Source of the DNA: Bradyrhizobium cosmicum
Lineage (GTDB): Bacteria; Pseudomonadota; Alphaproteobacteria; Rhizobiales; Xanthobacteraceae
DNA: 64,000 nucleotides
Assembly: GCF_007290395.2 (NCBI RefSeq)
Contig: NZ_CP041656.2
Coordinates: 6,853,501 to 6,917,500 of the forward strand
Direction of reading: 5' to 3'
The stretch's first letter is position 1, and every line of letters begins with the position of its first letter. Under the pieces are notes generated by a model. It saw only the letters and a program-made list of their open reading frames with translations. It did not search any database and was not told where the DNA came from. A program made the position numbers and the translations under genes. This document shows positions 8,691 to 16,216 of this stretch, in pieces.

Positions 8691-8718
8691 CAAGTTGTCT
8701 ATGATACTAGACAACTTG
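8691..8718. promoter_or_regulatory. Probable PhnF operator, perfect palindrome
   Basis: An inverted repeat with 11-bp perfect arms (CAAGTTGTCTA at 8691-8701 and TAGACAACTTG at 8708-8718) is separated by TGATAC. The GTCTA/TAGAC halves resemble HutC-subfamily GntR sites (GT-TA-AC type). It lies 28 bp from the phnG start and 63 bp from phnF, between the Pho-box-like repeat and phnG. A repressor bound there could block the phnG operon and perhaps phnF itself. Assignment to PhnF is by position and family, not tested. Confidence 0.75.
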
Positions 8719-8731
8719 ATACGCAAGCGCC

Positions 8732-8749
8732 ATGACTGTTTCGTGACAA
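8732..8749 (-). promoter_or_regulatory. Pho-box-like direct repeat upstream of phnG
   Basis: Read leftward the site is TTGTCAC GAAA CAGTCAT: two 7-bp halves resembling CTGTCAT with 11-bp spacing, the arrangement bound by PhoB. It is 70 bp upstream of the phnG start and points toward the phnG operon. Two similar sites precede phnC and the gene at 13476. Confidence 0.6.
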
Positions 8750-8781
8750 AGGTGTGATTTCTGGAGTAGGTTGCCGGCGAC

Positions 8782-9513
8782 ATGAGCATGCAGGACACCG
8801 CCTCCTCGGGCGTCGCGCTGTGGCGCCTCGTTGCCGACGGCATCGAGCGCGGCATCGCCGACGGCCGCTTTGCGGCCGGCGACAAGCTGCCGGGCGAGAC
8901 GGAGATCGCCGAAACTTATCGCGTCAACCGCCACACCGTGCGGCGCGCGCTGGCAGCCCTTGCCGAGCGCGGCATCGTGCGTGCCGAGCGCGGCAGCGGA
9001 ACCTATGTCGAGGCGCAGCGCCTCGCTTATCCCCTGCGCTCGCGCACGCGCTTCTCCGAGATCGTCGGTGCCGACGGCCGCGAGCCGCATGGCCGATTGA
9101 TCGAAGCGACCGATGACGTCGCGACCCGTGAACTGGCGCGGGAGCTCGGTCTGAAGACCGGCGCGCCGCTGGTGCGGATCGAGGCGATCCGGCTAGCCGA
9201 CCGCACGCCGATTTGTGTCTCCACCACCTGGCTGTCAGCGGAATTGTTTCCGGGCGCAGGCGAGGTGTTCGCCGCGACGCGTTCGATGACGAAATTGCTC
9301 GAGCACTATGGCGTGCGCGACTATCGCCGCGGCGCGACGAGGATCACGGCCGGCATCGTGGATGCGACCGACACTGCACGGCTGGACCTGCCGCTGGGCC
9401 GGCCGATCCTGGTGGTCGACGCGACCGATCACGATCTCGACGGCAAACCGCTGGTGACCAAGCACTCGCGGTTCGCTGCGGAGCGGGTGGAGTTTCTGGT
9501 GGAGAACGGGTGA
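8782..9513 (+). CDS. phnF: GntR/HutC-family phosphonate regulator PhnF
   Basis: This 243-residue transcription factor has an N-terminal winged helix (GETEIAETYRVNRHTVRRAL at about residues 39-58, then AERGSGTYV) and a C-terminal UTRA ligand domain (LVRIEAIRLADRTPICVST, then HDLDGKPLVTKHSRFAAERVEF split). Members called PhnF repress phosphonate genes until a pathway ligand is present. It is divergent from phnG and the shared gap contains a perfect palindrome, so it is probably a local repressor of the phnG operon and of itself. Confidence 0.92.
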   Translation: MSMQDTASSGVALWRLVADGIERGIADGRFAAGDKLPGETEIAETYRVNRHTVRRALAALAERGIVRAERGSGTYVEAQRLAYPLRSRTRFSEIVGADGREPHGRLIEATDDVATRELARELGLKTGAPLVRIEAIRLADRTPICVSTTWLSAELFPGAGEVFAATRSMTKLLEHYGVRDYRRGATRITAGIVDATDTARLDLPLGRPILVVDATDHDLDGKPLVTKHSRFAAERVEFLVENG

Positions 9514-9520
9514 GCTGCCT

Positions 9521-9682
9521 CTTCCTCTCCCCGTTATCACGGGCGCGCGACGGGCTTCGCCCGCGCTGAGAGGGTTGGGGTGAGGGGCTGTCTCCGCAAT
9601 CACGGCAGGAGTCGGATTCGTGGAGAGTCCCCCTCACCCGCCGCGCTACGCGCGTCGGCCTCTCCCCGCAGGCGGGGAGAGG
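9521..9682. repeat. Pair of inverted dispersed palindromic repeats between convergent phnF and phnE2
   Basis: Two copies of a repeat lie in opposite orientation. One ends in GAGAGGGTTGGGGTGAGGGG (about 9569-9588); the other begins CCCCCTCACCC (about 9630) and ends in the hairpin CTCTCCCCGCAGGCGGGGAGAG (9661-9682 region). Such CCCTCACCC/CTCTCCCC elements are common between genes in Bradyrhizobium. Placed between convergent genes they may act as a two-way transcription barrier; that role is inference. Confidence 0.7.
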
Positions 9683-9690
9683 CGAAGAAC

Positions 9691-10539
9691 CTACGCCACC
9701 GCCCTTGGTCCGATGATCGCAAACCGCAGCTTGCTCGAAATGAAATCGATCGCGGCGACAGCGACCAGGATCATCAAAATCAGGAACGACACCTTCTGCC
9801 ATTCCAGTACGCGGATCTGCTCGGCGAGCTGGAGGCCGATGCCGCCGGCGCCGACGATGCCGATGATGGTGGCCGAGCGCGTGTTCGACTCGATGAAATA
9901 GAGCACCTGGCCGGCGATGACAGGCAGCACCTGCGGCAGCAGGCCGAAGCGGATCTCATGCAGCGGGCTGCCTCCGGAGGCACGGATGCCTTCGACCTGC
10001 TTCTGGTCGGCGCCCTCGATCGCCTCGGAGAACAGCTTGCCGAAGGCGCCGAAATCCGACACGGCGATCGCGAGCACGCCGGCGAACGGGCCGAGCCCGA
10101 CCACGTTGATCCACACCAGCGCCCAGATCAGCGTGTCGACGCCGCGGATCGAATCCAGGAAGCGCCTGACAGGGAAGCGCAGGATTTTTGACGGCACGAT
10201 GTTGCGTGCGGCAAACAGGCTGACCGGGAGCGCAAACACCGCGGCCAGCGTCGTGCCGAGCAGCGCGATCGAGAGCGTCTCGCCGAGCGCCTTCAGGTAG
10301 ATCGGCAGCGAAGAACCGGGATCCGGCGGGATCATCATCATGCTGATCCAGCCGAGCTGGCTGAGACCGTTGATGAACCGCGACGGCGAGAAATCGAGAT
10401 CGACCAGCCCGTACACAAAGACTGCTAGCGCCGCGACGATCATCGCCGGCATTGCGAGCCGCGCCGAGGCCGGTCGGTCGAACACATCGGGGTAGCGCGC
10501 TCGAATCTGCGCGGTATCGACCTCGCGCTGCCTCGTCAC
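9691..10539 (-). CDS. phnE: Phosphonate ABC transporter permease PhnE (second copy)
   Basis: This 282-residue inner-membrane permease has about six hydrophobic segments. Its cytoplasmic EAA-type loop is seen at EGIRASGGSPLHEIRFGLLPQVLP, preceded by VGLGPFAGVLAIAVSDFGAFGKLFSEAIE and followed by ESNTRSATIIGIVGAGGIG, which is canonical for PhnE. The start is GTG at 10539, whose GTGA overlaps the stop of the preceding phnE1. It pairs with phnE1 as a heterodimeric channel for phosphonate import. Upstream in-frame extension to 10803 would lie inside phnE1. Confidence 0.93.
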   Translation of the reverse strand: MTRQREVDTAQIRARYPDVFDRPASARLAMPAMIVAALAVFVYGLVDLDFSPSRFINGLSQLGWISMMMIPPDPGSSLPIYLKALGETLSIALLGTTLAAVFALPVSLFAARNIVPSKILRFPVRRFLDSIRGVDTLIWALVWINVVGLGPFAGVLAIAVSDFGAFGKLFSEAIEGADQKQVEGIRASGGSPLHEIRFGLLPQVLPVIAGQVLYFIESNTRSATIIGIVGAGGIGLQLAEQIRVLEWQKVSFLILMILVAVAAIDFISSKLRFAIIGPRAVA

Positions 10540-11420
10540 GTTCGCGCCCCCTTGCCGAACAGGCGGCCGCGCAGCCAGCCTGTGGCGATATCGATCATGA
10601 AGACCGTGACGATGATGGTGAGCAGGATGGCGCTGACGTCCGAATAATAGAATTTGCGGATGGCGACGACGAGCTCCTGGCCGATGCCGCCGGCACCGAC
10701 GAAGCCCATCACCGAGGCTTCGCGGACGTTGATCTCGAAGCGCAGCAGCGCGTAGCTGGCATAGCCCGCGGTGACTTGCGGCACGATCGCAAAGCGCATG
10801 CAAGAGAGCCAGCTTGCGCCGGTCGAGCGGATGCCTTCGGCCGGCTTCATGTCGGCGTTCTCGACGATCTCCGAGAACAGCTTTCCGAGCGCACCGGTGG
10901 AGTGGATCGCGATCGCCAGCACGCCCGCCATCGGGCCGAGCCCAAACGCAATCACGAAGATCAGAGCGAAGACGATGCCTGGCACGGTGCGCGCGAATTC
11001 GAGCAGGCGCCGTACCACGAAACGCAGCCAGGGCGCAGGAGAGGTATTTTCAGCGGCGAAGAAGTTCAGTGCAAACGCGAAGACTGCGCCGGTCAGCGTG
11101 CCGACATAGCTGATCAGCAGGGTCTCGCCGAGCATCTTCAGCCATTTGCGCCAACCCCAAAACCACTCGCCGGCATCGGTCCAGGCACGCTGACCAGTAT
11201 CGAGGGTAAAGATACGGTCGAAATAGCTGACGAAATTGCCGAAATAGGTGAAGAGCGTGCGCAGATTCACTTCCGCACCGACCGCGGCGAGGAGCAGCGC
11301 GGCGGCGAACACCGCCGCCCCGAACAGCAGACGCCATCGCCTGCGCGCAACTGCCTGGCCATAGGCGGCGTTCAGCGCAGCCAGTTGCTGCTCGGGCAGG
11401 ATCGAAACCGCGATGGTCAT
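10536..11420 (-). CDS. phnE: Phosphonate ABC transporter permease PhnE (first copy)
   Basis: This 294-residue permease has an N-terminal membrane segment (about residues 29-50) and a core of five further segments. Diagnostic blocks are LEFARTVPGIVFALIFV, GLGPMAGVLAIAIHSTGALGKLFSE, EGIRSTGASWLSCMRFAIVPQV and NVREASVMGFVGAGGIGQEL. It is paralogous to the downstream permease (shared GPxAGVLAIA, ALGKLFSE and GAGGIG). A hairpin with T-tract lies between it and phnD, which should lower permease expression relative to the binding protein. Confidence 0.94.
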   Translation of the reverse strand: MTIAVSILPEQQLAALNAAYGQAVARRRWRLLFGAAVFAAALLLAAVGAEVNLRTLFTYFGNFVSYFDRIFTLDTGQRAWTDAGEWFWGWRKWLKMLGETLLISYVGTLTGAVFAFALNFFAAENTSPAPWLRFVVRRLLEFARTVPGIVFALIFVIAFGLGPMAGVLAIAIHSTGALGKLFSEIVENADMKPAEGIRSTGASWLSCMRFAIVPQVTAGYASYALLRFEINVREASVMGFVGAGGIGQELVVAIRKFYYSDVSAILLTIIVTVFMIDIATGWLRGRLFGKGART

Positions 11421-11440
11421 TGGTCGGAAAAGGACCCGTC

Positions 11441-11474
11441 AAAAGAGAAAGAGCCGGGTCCATCGACCCGGCTC
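11441..11474 (-). terminator. Terminator/attenuator-like hairpin between phnD and phnE1
   Basis: Read leftward, a perfect 10-bp stem (GAGCCGGGTC / GACCCGGCTC, loop GATG, plus-strand 11451-11474) is followed by TTTCTCTTTT (11441-11450). This is a textbook intrinsic-terminator shape inside an operon, 20 bp before the phnE1 start and 20 bp past the phnD stop. Partial termination would give more binding protein than permease, a common arrangement in ABC import operons. Confidence 0.8.
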
Positions 11475-11493
11475 GAGTAGCGTCACCCTGATA

Positions 11494-12429
11494 TCAGGAC
11501 GCCTTCTTCTTACGCAGTGCATCGACGAACTTGATCAGCTCGATCGTGCCATCCCAGTCCTTGGTGGTGGCGGGATGGAAACCCTTCTTCTGACCGTCCT
11601 GGAGGCGATCGAAGGCCGCCTTGTCCTTGGCCGGCGCGTCGAAGAACGCCTTCGCGATCGCCGCCTTGGCTTCTTCCGGCAGGTCGGAATTGTAGGCGTA
11701 GGGGCCGTTGATGATCGGCGCCGACTTGTGGATGATGCGGAAATCGTCCTTCTTCATCGGCGAGCCATCGGCGTTCTTCAGCATGCCCTTGGTCAGCATC
11801 TGCGCCAGCGTCGAATCGTCGTCGCTGGTCCACTGGTTCGCGGCAACGTCGACCGTACCCTGCGCCAGCGCCAGGATCGCGTTCTCGTGGCTGCCGGTGA
11901 AGACGACCTTGCTGAAATAGGTGTCGGCGTCGGTGATGCCCATCTTGTCGAGCTCGAAGCGCGGCACGTTGTTGCCGGAGGTCGAGTTCGGGTCGACAAG
12001 GCCGAGGTTCTTGCCCTTGAGCTGATCGACGCTCTTGTAGGGGCTGTTCGCCTTGACGAAGAACACCGAATAGTAGCCGGTCGAGCCGTCGGCGTTGATA
12101 TCGTTGGCGAAGGCATCGGTCTTGACGCCGGTCAGGCGCGCGCGGGCGAACGACGCCGAGCCATAGCTGGCGATATGGATGTTGCCGGCGCGCTGGCCTT
12201 CGATGACCGCAGCGTAGTCGTTGGCGATGCGCAGCGTGACCTTCACGCCCAGTTCCTTGGAGAGATAGTTCATGAACGGCGCCCAGCGCTCGGTCACGCC
12301 CGAGGCGTTTTCCGCGGGAATGACCGCGAAGGTCAGCTCGGGATATTTGGCTTTCCAGTCCTCGGCGGAGGCTGAGGTCGTGAACGCGAGCGCGGCGGCG
12401 CCGGCGAGGATGAGTCTGCGAGTGATCAT
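11494..12429 (-). CDS. phnD: Phosphonate ABC transporter periplasmic binding protein PhnD
   Basis: This 311-residue secreted protein has a signal peptide (RRLILAGAAALAFTTSASAE, cleavage about residue 22). The body has the PhnD pattern: FAVIPAENASGVTERWAPF, LGVKVTLRIANDYAAVIEG, IASYGSASFARA, LGLVDPNSTSGNNVPRF and GSHENAILALAQGTVDVAANQ. The S/T-S-G-N motif in DPNSTSGN is where family members bind the phosphonate group. It captures phosphonates for PhnC/PhnE. The gene is 62 bp downstream of phnC and has an AAGAGGG ribosome-binding site. Confidence 0.95.
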   Translation of the reverse strand: MITRRLILAGAAALAFTTSASAEDWKAKYPELTFAVIPAENASGVTERWAPFMNYLSKELGVKVTLRIANDYAAVIEGQRAGNIHIASYGSASFARARLTGVKTDAFANDINADGSTGYYSVFFVKANSPYKSVDQLKGKNLGLVDPNSTSGNNVPRFELDKMGITDADTYFSKVVFTGSHENAILALAQGTVDVAANQWTSDDDSTLAQMLTKGMLKNADGSPMKKDDFRIIHKSAPIINGPYAYNSDLPEEAKAAIAKAFFDAPAKDKAAFDRLQDGQKKGFHPATTKDWDGTIELIKFVDALRKKKAS

Positions 12430-12491
12430 GATACCCTCTTCATCGGTTGGGTCGGTTGACGCAAAACTGGCAACTAGGCTGGTGGCGTGGC

Positions 12492-13301
12492 TCAGGCAGC
12501 CGCGGCCGTCCCGAGCGCAGGGACGCCATCGTGGGCTGGCGCGGACGCACCACCCATGACATCGGCGGCTTCGAGATCGTAGAGCTCACGCGCGACGTGA
12601 TCGGTCAGCGCGGCCGGTGCACCGTCGAACACCACGCGGCCCTGCGCCATGCCGATCAGACGGTCGCAATAGCTGCGGGCGAGATCGAGCGAATGCAGAT
12701 TGCAGAGCACGGTGATGCCGAAATGCTTGTTGATGCGCAGCAGCGCATCCATGACGATCTTGGTGTTGCGCGGATCGAGCGAGGCGATCGGCTCGTCGGC
12801 AAGGATGATGTCGGGCTGTTGGACAAGCGCGCGGGCGATCGCAACACGCTGCTGCTGGCCGCCGGAGAGCTGGTCGGCACGCTGGGCAGCGAGCGAGGCG
12901 ATATCGAACTGCTCGAGCGCCGACATCGCCAGTGCCTTGTCCTGCTCGGGCCAGGTCTGCGTCAGCGAGCGCCAGGCCGGCATCGTCGCGAGACGCCCCA
13001 TCAGCACGTTGGTGAGCACATCGAGCCGGCCGACCAGATTGAATTGCTGAAAGATCATGGCCGAACGCGCCCGCCACTGCCGCAGCTCCTTGCCGCGCAG
13101 CGGGGTCACGTCGAGGCCATCGAACAGGATGCGGCCCTCGGTCGGCGTCGCGAGCCGGTTGATCATGCGCAGCATGGTCGACTTGCCGGCGCCGGAGCGC
13201 CCGATCACTCCGACGAAGCCGCCGGGAGAAACTTGAAACGAGGCGTTGTCCACCGCGGCTTTTGCGCCGAAGCGGCAGGTCAGACCTTCAACCACCAGCA
13301 T
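12492..13301 (-). CDS. phnC: Phosphonate ABC transporter ATP-binding protein PhnC
   Basis: This 269-residue ABC ATPase energises phosphonate import. Walker A is [17 protein letters not shown] at about residues 33-49, Q-loop [19 protein letters not shown], signature [16 protein letters not shown], Walker [14 protein letters not shown] and H-loop NLHSLDLA, the PhnC-specific HSLD variant. A GGAG lies six bases before the start at 13301. It is the first gene of the leftward transport operon phnC-D-E1-E2, with a Pho-box-like repeat at 13345-13362 upstream. Confidence 0.95.
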   Translation of the reverse strand: MLVVEGLTCRFGAKAAVDNASFQVSPGGFVGVIGRSGAGKSTMLRMINRLATPTEGRILFDGLDVTPLRGKELRQWRARSAMIFQQFNLVGRLDVLTNVLMGRLATMPAWRSLTQTWPEQDKALAMSALEQFDIASLAAQRADQLSGGQQQRVAIARALVQQPDIILADEPIASLDPRNTKIVMDALLRINKHFGITVLCNLHSLDLARSYCDRLIGMAQGRVVFDGAPAALTDHVARELYDLEAADVMGGASAPAHDGVPALGTAAAA

Positions 13302-13344
13302 AGAGGGCTCCAGAGTAGCTGGGACCCACCGCTAGCGCCGGCGC

Positions 13345-13362
13345 TTGACACTTGTGTGACAC
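13345..13362 (-). promoter_or_regulatory. Pho-box-like direct repeat upstream of phnC
   Basis: Read leftward: GTGTCAC ACAA GTGTCAA, two 7-bp halves at 11-bp spacing resembling the PhoB half-site CTGTCAT. It lies 44 bp before the phnC start and faces the transport operon. A separate site (13400-13428) faces the opposite way toward 13476. Confidence 0.6.
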
Positions 13363-13399
13363 GCGCGCTGCGATGCGGCGATGATACGCACTTCGTCCC

Positions 13400-13428
13400 C
13401 TGTCATCGCCTCGTCATGACATTGTCAT
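13400..13428 (+). promoter_or_regulatory. Triple Pho-box-like repeat upstream of the acyltransferase-phnM2-DUF1045 unit
   Basis: Three half-sites in a row occur at exact 11-bp spacing: CTGTCAT (13400-13406), TCGTCAT (13411-13417) and TTGTCAT (13422-13428). All are in the rightward orientation, ending 48 bp before the ATG at 13476. This is the best Pho-box match in the window and suggests PhoB activation of the rightward unit under phosphate limitation. Confidence 0.75.
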
Positions 13429-13475
13429 CAAGCCACTCGAAGAGAAACGCCCGCCCTCAAACCCTCGGATGCAAC

Positions 13476-14135
13476 ATGGCCGGCAAGGTGCTTTCAGTTC
13501 AACCGACCGTAGATGCTTCCGCGAAGCTGCAGGAGACCCGGCTCGGCGCCTATACCGAAGTCGGCGCACGCACGATCCTCACCGAAGTCACGATGGGCGA
13601 CTACTCCTACGTCGTGAACGACGCGCAGATCACCTACACCACCATCGGGAAGTTCTGCTCGATCGCCGCGATGACGCGGGTCAATCCCGGCAATCATCCG
13701 ATGCAGCGCGCCACGCAGGCCCATTTCACCTATCGCGCGAGCGCCTACTTCCCGGGCGAGAGCGACGACGCGGACTTCTTTGCGTGGCGGCGCCAGCATC
13801 ACATCCATATCGGCCATGACGTCTGGATCGGCCACGGCGCGATCGTGCTGCCGGGCCGCAACATCGGCACCGGCGCGGTGATTGCCGCGGGGGCCATCGT
13901 CACCAAAGACGTGCCGGCCTACACCATCGTCGCCGGCAATCCGGCGCGCATCGTGCGGCGGCGGTTCTCGGAAGAGATCGCCGGGCGGCTTGCAAAGCTG
14001 GCCTGGTGGGACTGGGATCACGACAAATTGCGTGAAGCCCTGCCCGATTTCCGCAAGCTCGGGATTGAAGATTTCCTCTCCACGTATGAAGCACGGGCAG
14101 ACTCTCCTGCCAGCAAACGAAACGCGGTCGCGTGA
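13476..14135 (+). CDS. Phosphonate-locus hexapeptide-repeat acyltransferase
   Basis: This 219-residue protein has a left-handed beta-helix acyltransferase fold of the xenobiotic/chloramphenicol acetyltransferase type. Repeats run from [23 protein letters not shown] to [35 protein letters not shown] (described in parts), ending in [14 protein letters not shown]. The [13 protein letters not shown] segment with a catalytic-type histidine (about residues 86-98) fits the phn-associated transferase family (TIGR03308). The substrate is unproved; acetylation of aminophosphonates, as by PhnO, is one possibility. The start at 13476 follows the Pho-box-like repeats. Its stop overlaps the GTG start of phnM2 (GTGA). 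Confidence 0.88.
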   Translation: MAGKVLSVQPTVDASAKLQETRLGAYTEVGARTILTEVTMGDYSYVVNDAQITYTTIGKFCSIAAMTRVNPGNHPMQRATQAHFTYRASAYFPGESDDADFFAWRRQHHIHIGHDVWIGHGAIVLPGRNIGTGAVIAAGAIVTKDVPAYTIVAGNPARIVRRRFSEEIAGRLAKLAWWDWDHDKLREALPDFRKLGIEDFLSTYEARADSPASKRNAVA

Positions 14136-15325
14136 CAGACATTTTCCTTGAAGGCGGCCGAGCCCTGATCGGCGCCGAATTCGTCGAGACATCGCTTGGC
14201 GTGTCCGGTCCGGACATTGCACGGGTCGATGCGCCTGGCGGCCGGGCGCGGCTGGCGATCGATGCGCGCAACCTGCTGGTCCTGCCCGGCATCGTCGATC
14301 TGCACGGCGACGCCTTCGAGCGGCAGATGATGCCGCGCGCCGGCGTCGACTTCCCGATCGACGTCGCGCTCGCCGACAGCGACCGTCAGGCGATCAGCAA
14401 CGGCATCACCACGGTGTTTCACGCCACGACCTGCTCGTGGGAACCGGGCCTGCGGAGTGCCGACAATGCCCGGGAGCTGATGGAGGCGATCGAGCGGCAG
14501 CGCCCGCAATTCGCCGCCGACACCCGCTTTCACCTGCGGCACGAGACCTACAATCTCGGCGCCGAGGCCGAGATCACCCAATGGCTCGCCGAAGGGCGCG
14601 TCGACCTGTTCGCCTTCAACGACCACATGGACGGTACCGTCGCCGACATGGCCAAGCCGCGCAAACGCAATCGCATGGTGGAACGGACCGGGTTGACGAG
14701 CGAGGATTTCGACGGATTGGTCGCGCGTATCGTCTCGCGCGCAGCCGACGTGCCCGCTTCCGTGTCGCGGCTGGCCGCGGTTGCCCGCGCCGCCGGGGTG
14801 CGGATGCTTTCGCATGACGACGCAACGCCGGCGATGCGCCGGGAGTATCGCGAGCTCGGCACCGACATCGCGGAGTTTCCGATCAACGAGGAGACGGCGC
14901 GGGCGGCCGCCAGCGCCGGCGATGCGATCGTCTATGGCGCGCCGAACGTCGTGCGCGGCGGCAGCCACACCGGCTGGACCAGGGCGTCCGACATGATCGC
15001 CAAGGGGCTCTGCTCGGTGCTGGCGTCGGACTATTACTATCCCGCGCAGCTGCTGGCCGCCTTCCGCCTCGCCGCCGACGGCGTGCTGCCGCTGGCGAAG
15101 GCCTGGGACCTGGTCTCCGCCGGGCCCGCGCGCGCGACCGGCCTTGCCGACCGCGGCCTTATCGCCGAAGGACGCCGCGCCGACATTCTGCTGGTCGACG
15201 ACACCATACCGCTGCGGCCGCGGCTGGTCGCGGTGATCGCAGGCGGCAAGCTTGTGCATCTCACCGATGCGACGCGGCTGCTCAGCGTGGCGGCGACGCC
15301 GCGCGAGGCTGTCGTTGCGGCATAA
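14132..15325 (+). CDS. phnM: Second PhnM-type alkylphosphonate ribose triphosphate diphosphatase
   Basis: This 397-residue amidohydrolase is clearly PhnM-related ([40 protein letters not shown]). The first metal motif reads [19 protein letters not shown] where the operon copy at 2920-4077 has LHTDHLEAHYVPRP. It starts with GTG at 14132, overlapping the upstream stop, and is followed 18 bp later by the DUF1045 gene. Either it duplicates the core PhnM step for a different phosphonate ester, or it has a distinct diphosphatase substrate. The family assignment is firm; the exact role is inferred. Confidence 0.88.
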   Translation: MTDIFLEGGRALIGAEFVETSLGVSGPDIARVDAPGGRARLAIDARNLLVLPGIVDLHGDAFERQMMPRAGVDFPIDVALADSDRQAISNGITTVFHATTCSWEPGLRSADNARELMEAIERQRPQFAADTRFHLRHETYNLGAEAEITQWLAEGRVDLFAFNDHMDGTVADMAKPRKRNRMVERTGLTSEDFDGLVARIVSRAADVPASVSRLAAVARAAGVRMLSHDDATPAMRREYRELGTDIAEFPINEETARAAASAGDAIVYGAPNVVRGGSHTGWTRASDMIAKGLCSVLASDYYYPAQLLAAFRLAADGVLPLAKAWDLVSAGPARATGLADRGLIAEGRRADILLVDDTIPLRPRLVAVIAGGKLVHLTDATRLLSVAATPREAVVAA

Positions 15326-15343
15326 ATTGGTTATGCTGAAGCC

Positions 15344-16042
15344 ATGACCGGTTTCCCCCGCTACGCGATCTATTCTGCCGCAGGCAGCGACAGCGCCCTC
15401 TCCCGCTTCGGCGCCGAGCTGCTTGGCTACGATGCCTATACCGGTCAAGAGGTGCCCTTCCCCGCTGAGGCTTTGCAAATCGCTCCAGACTGGCGCGACA
15501 TCACCGCCGATCCCCGCAAGTATGGTTTTCACGGCACGCTGAAGGCGCCGATGGCGCTGGCGGCCGGCAGGACCGAAGCGGAGCTCATGGCGGTATGTGC
15601 CGAATTCGCCGGCAAAGCGCGGCCGATCCCGTCGATCCGGCCCGTCGTCGATGCCATCAGCGGCTTCATTGCAGTCATCCCGGCCGAGTCGGTCGACACG
15701 CTGCAACAGCTCGCCGCCGATTGCGTCCTCAGTTTCGATTCGTTTCGTGCCGTCCTGACGGCGGAAGACCGCGCGCGGCGGAAACCCGAGAAGCTCAGCG
15801 AGCGCCAGCGCGATTATCTCGATCGCTGGGGCTACCCTTACGTGATGGAGGAATTCCGCTTCCACATGACGTTGACGGGACGACTGGACGCGGAGCGACG
15901 CGGGCCGGTTCTGGAGATGCTGCGGGGACGGTTTGAGTCGCTGAAGCTCGATACGCTCGCGACTGATCGCATCGCGTTGTTCAGGCAGGACGATGCCAAG
16001 GCACGCTTCAGCATTATCGGCGAATGGAAGCTGACTGGTTAG
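15344..16042 (+). CDS. DUF1045 phosphonate-locus protein, 2H phosphoesterase fold
   Basis: This 232-residue protein has the two histidine motifs of the 2H phosphoesterase superfamily: YGFHGTLKAP at about residues 61-70 and FRFHMTLTGR at about residues 171-180. Such enzymes open cyclic phosphodiesters. Members of this family (TIGR03223) recur in C-P lyase loci. PhnP, which opens 5-phosphoribosyl 1,2-cyclic phosphate after PhnJ, is absent from this window, so this protein is a candidate replacement. That function is inference. It is the last gene of the rightward Pho-box unit. Confidence 0.85.
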   Translation: MTGFPRYAIYSAAGSDSALSRFGAELLGYDAYTGQEVPFPAEALQIAPDWRDITADPRKYGFHGTLKAPMALAAGRTEAELMAVCAEFAGKARPIPSIRPVVDAISGFIAVIPAESVDTLQQLAADCVLSFDSFRAVLTAEDRARRKPEKLSERQRDYLDRWGYPYVMEEFRFHMTLTGRLDAERRGPVLEMLRGRFESLKLDTLATDRIALFRQDDAKARFSIIGEWKLTG

Positions 16043-16065
16043 ACGAAATTGCGCGTCATAGTCCG

Positions 16066-16199
16066 TGTCGTCCCCGCGTACGCGGGGACCCATAACCACA
16101 GGGAGAGGTTATGGCGCGAGGTGCCAACTTCGAATTTTCGCCAAACTTCTCCCTGGGGCTATGGGTCCCGGATCTGCGCTTCGCTTGTCCGGGACGACA
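16066..16199. repeat. Dispersed palindromic repeat (outer arms GTCGTCCCCG / CGGGACGAC)
   Basis: The element has nested inverted arms: GTCGTCCCCG...CGGGACGAC at the ends, GGGACCCATA...TATGGGTCCC inside, and CAGGGAGA...TCTCCCTG near the middle. It matches the long imperfect palindromes common between Bradyrhizobium genes. It separates convergent genes (DUF1045 and the aldolase). Confidence 0.75.
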
Positions 16200-16216
16200 G
16201 CGGACGGGGGAGAGAC

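Noticed and set aside
14018..16099. Very long open frame on the minus strand opposite phnM2 and DUF1045
   Set aside because: It is a shadow of GC-rich genes on the plus strand; the translation is arginine-rich and matches no family.
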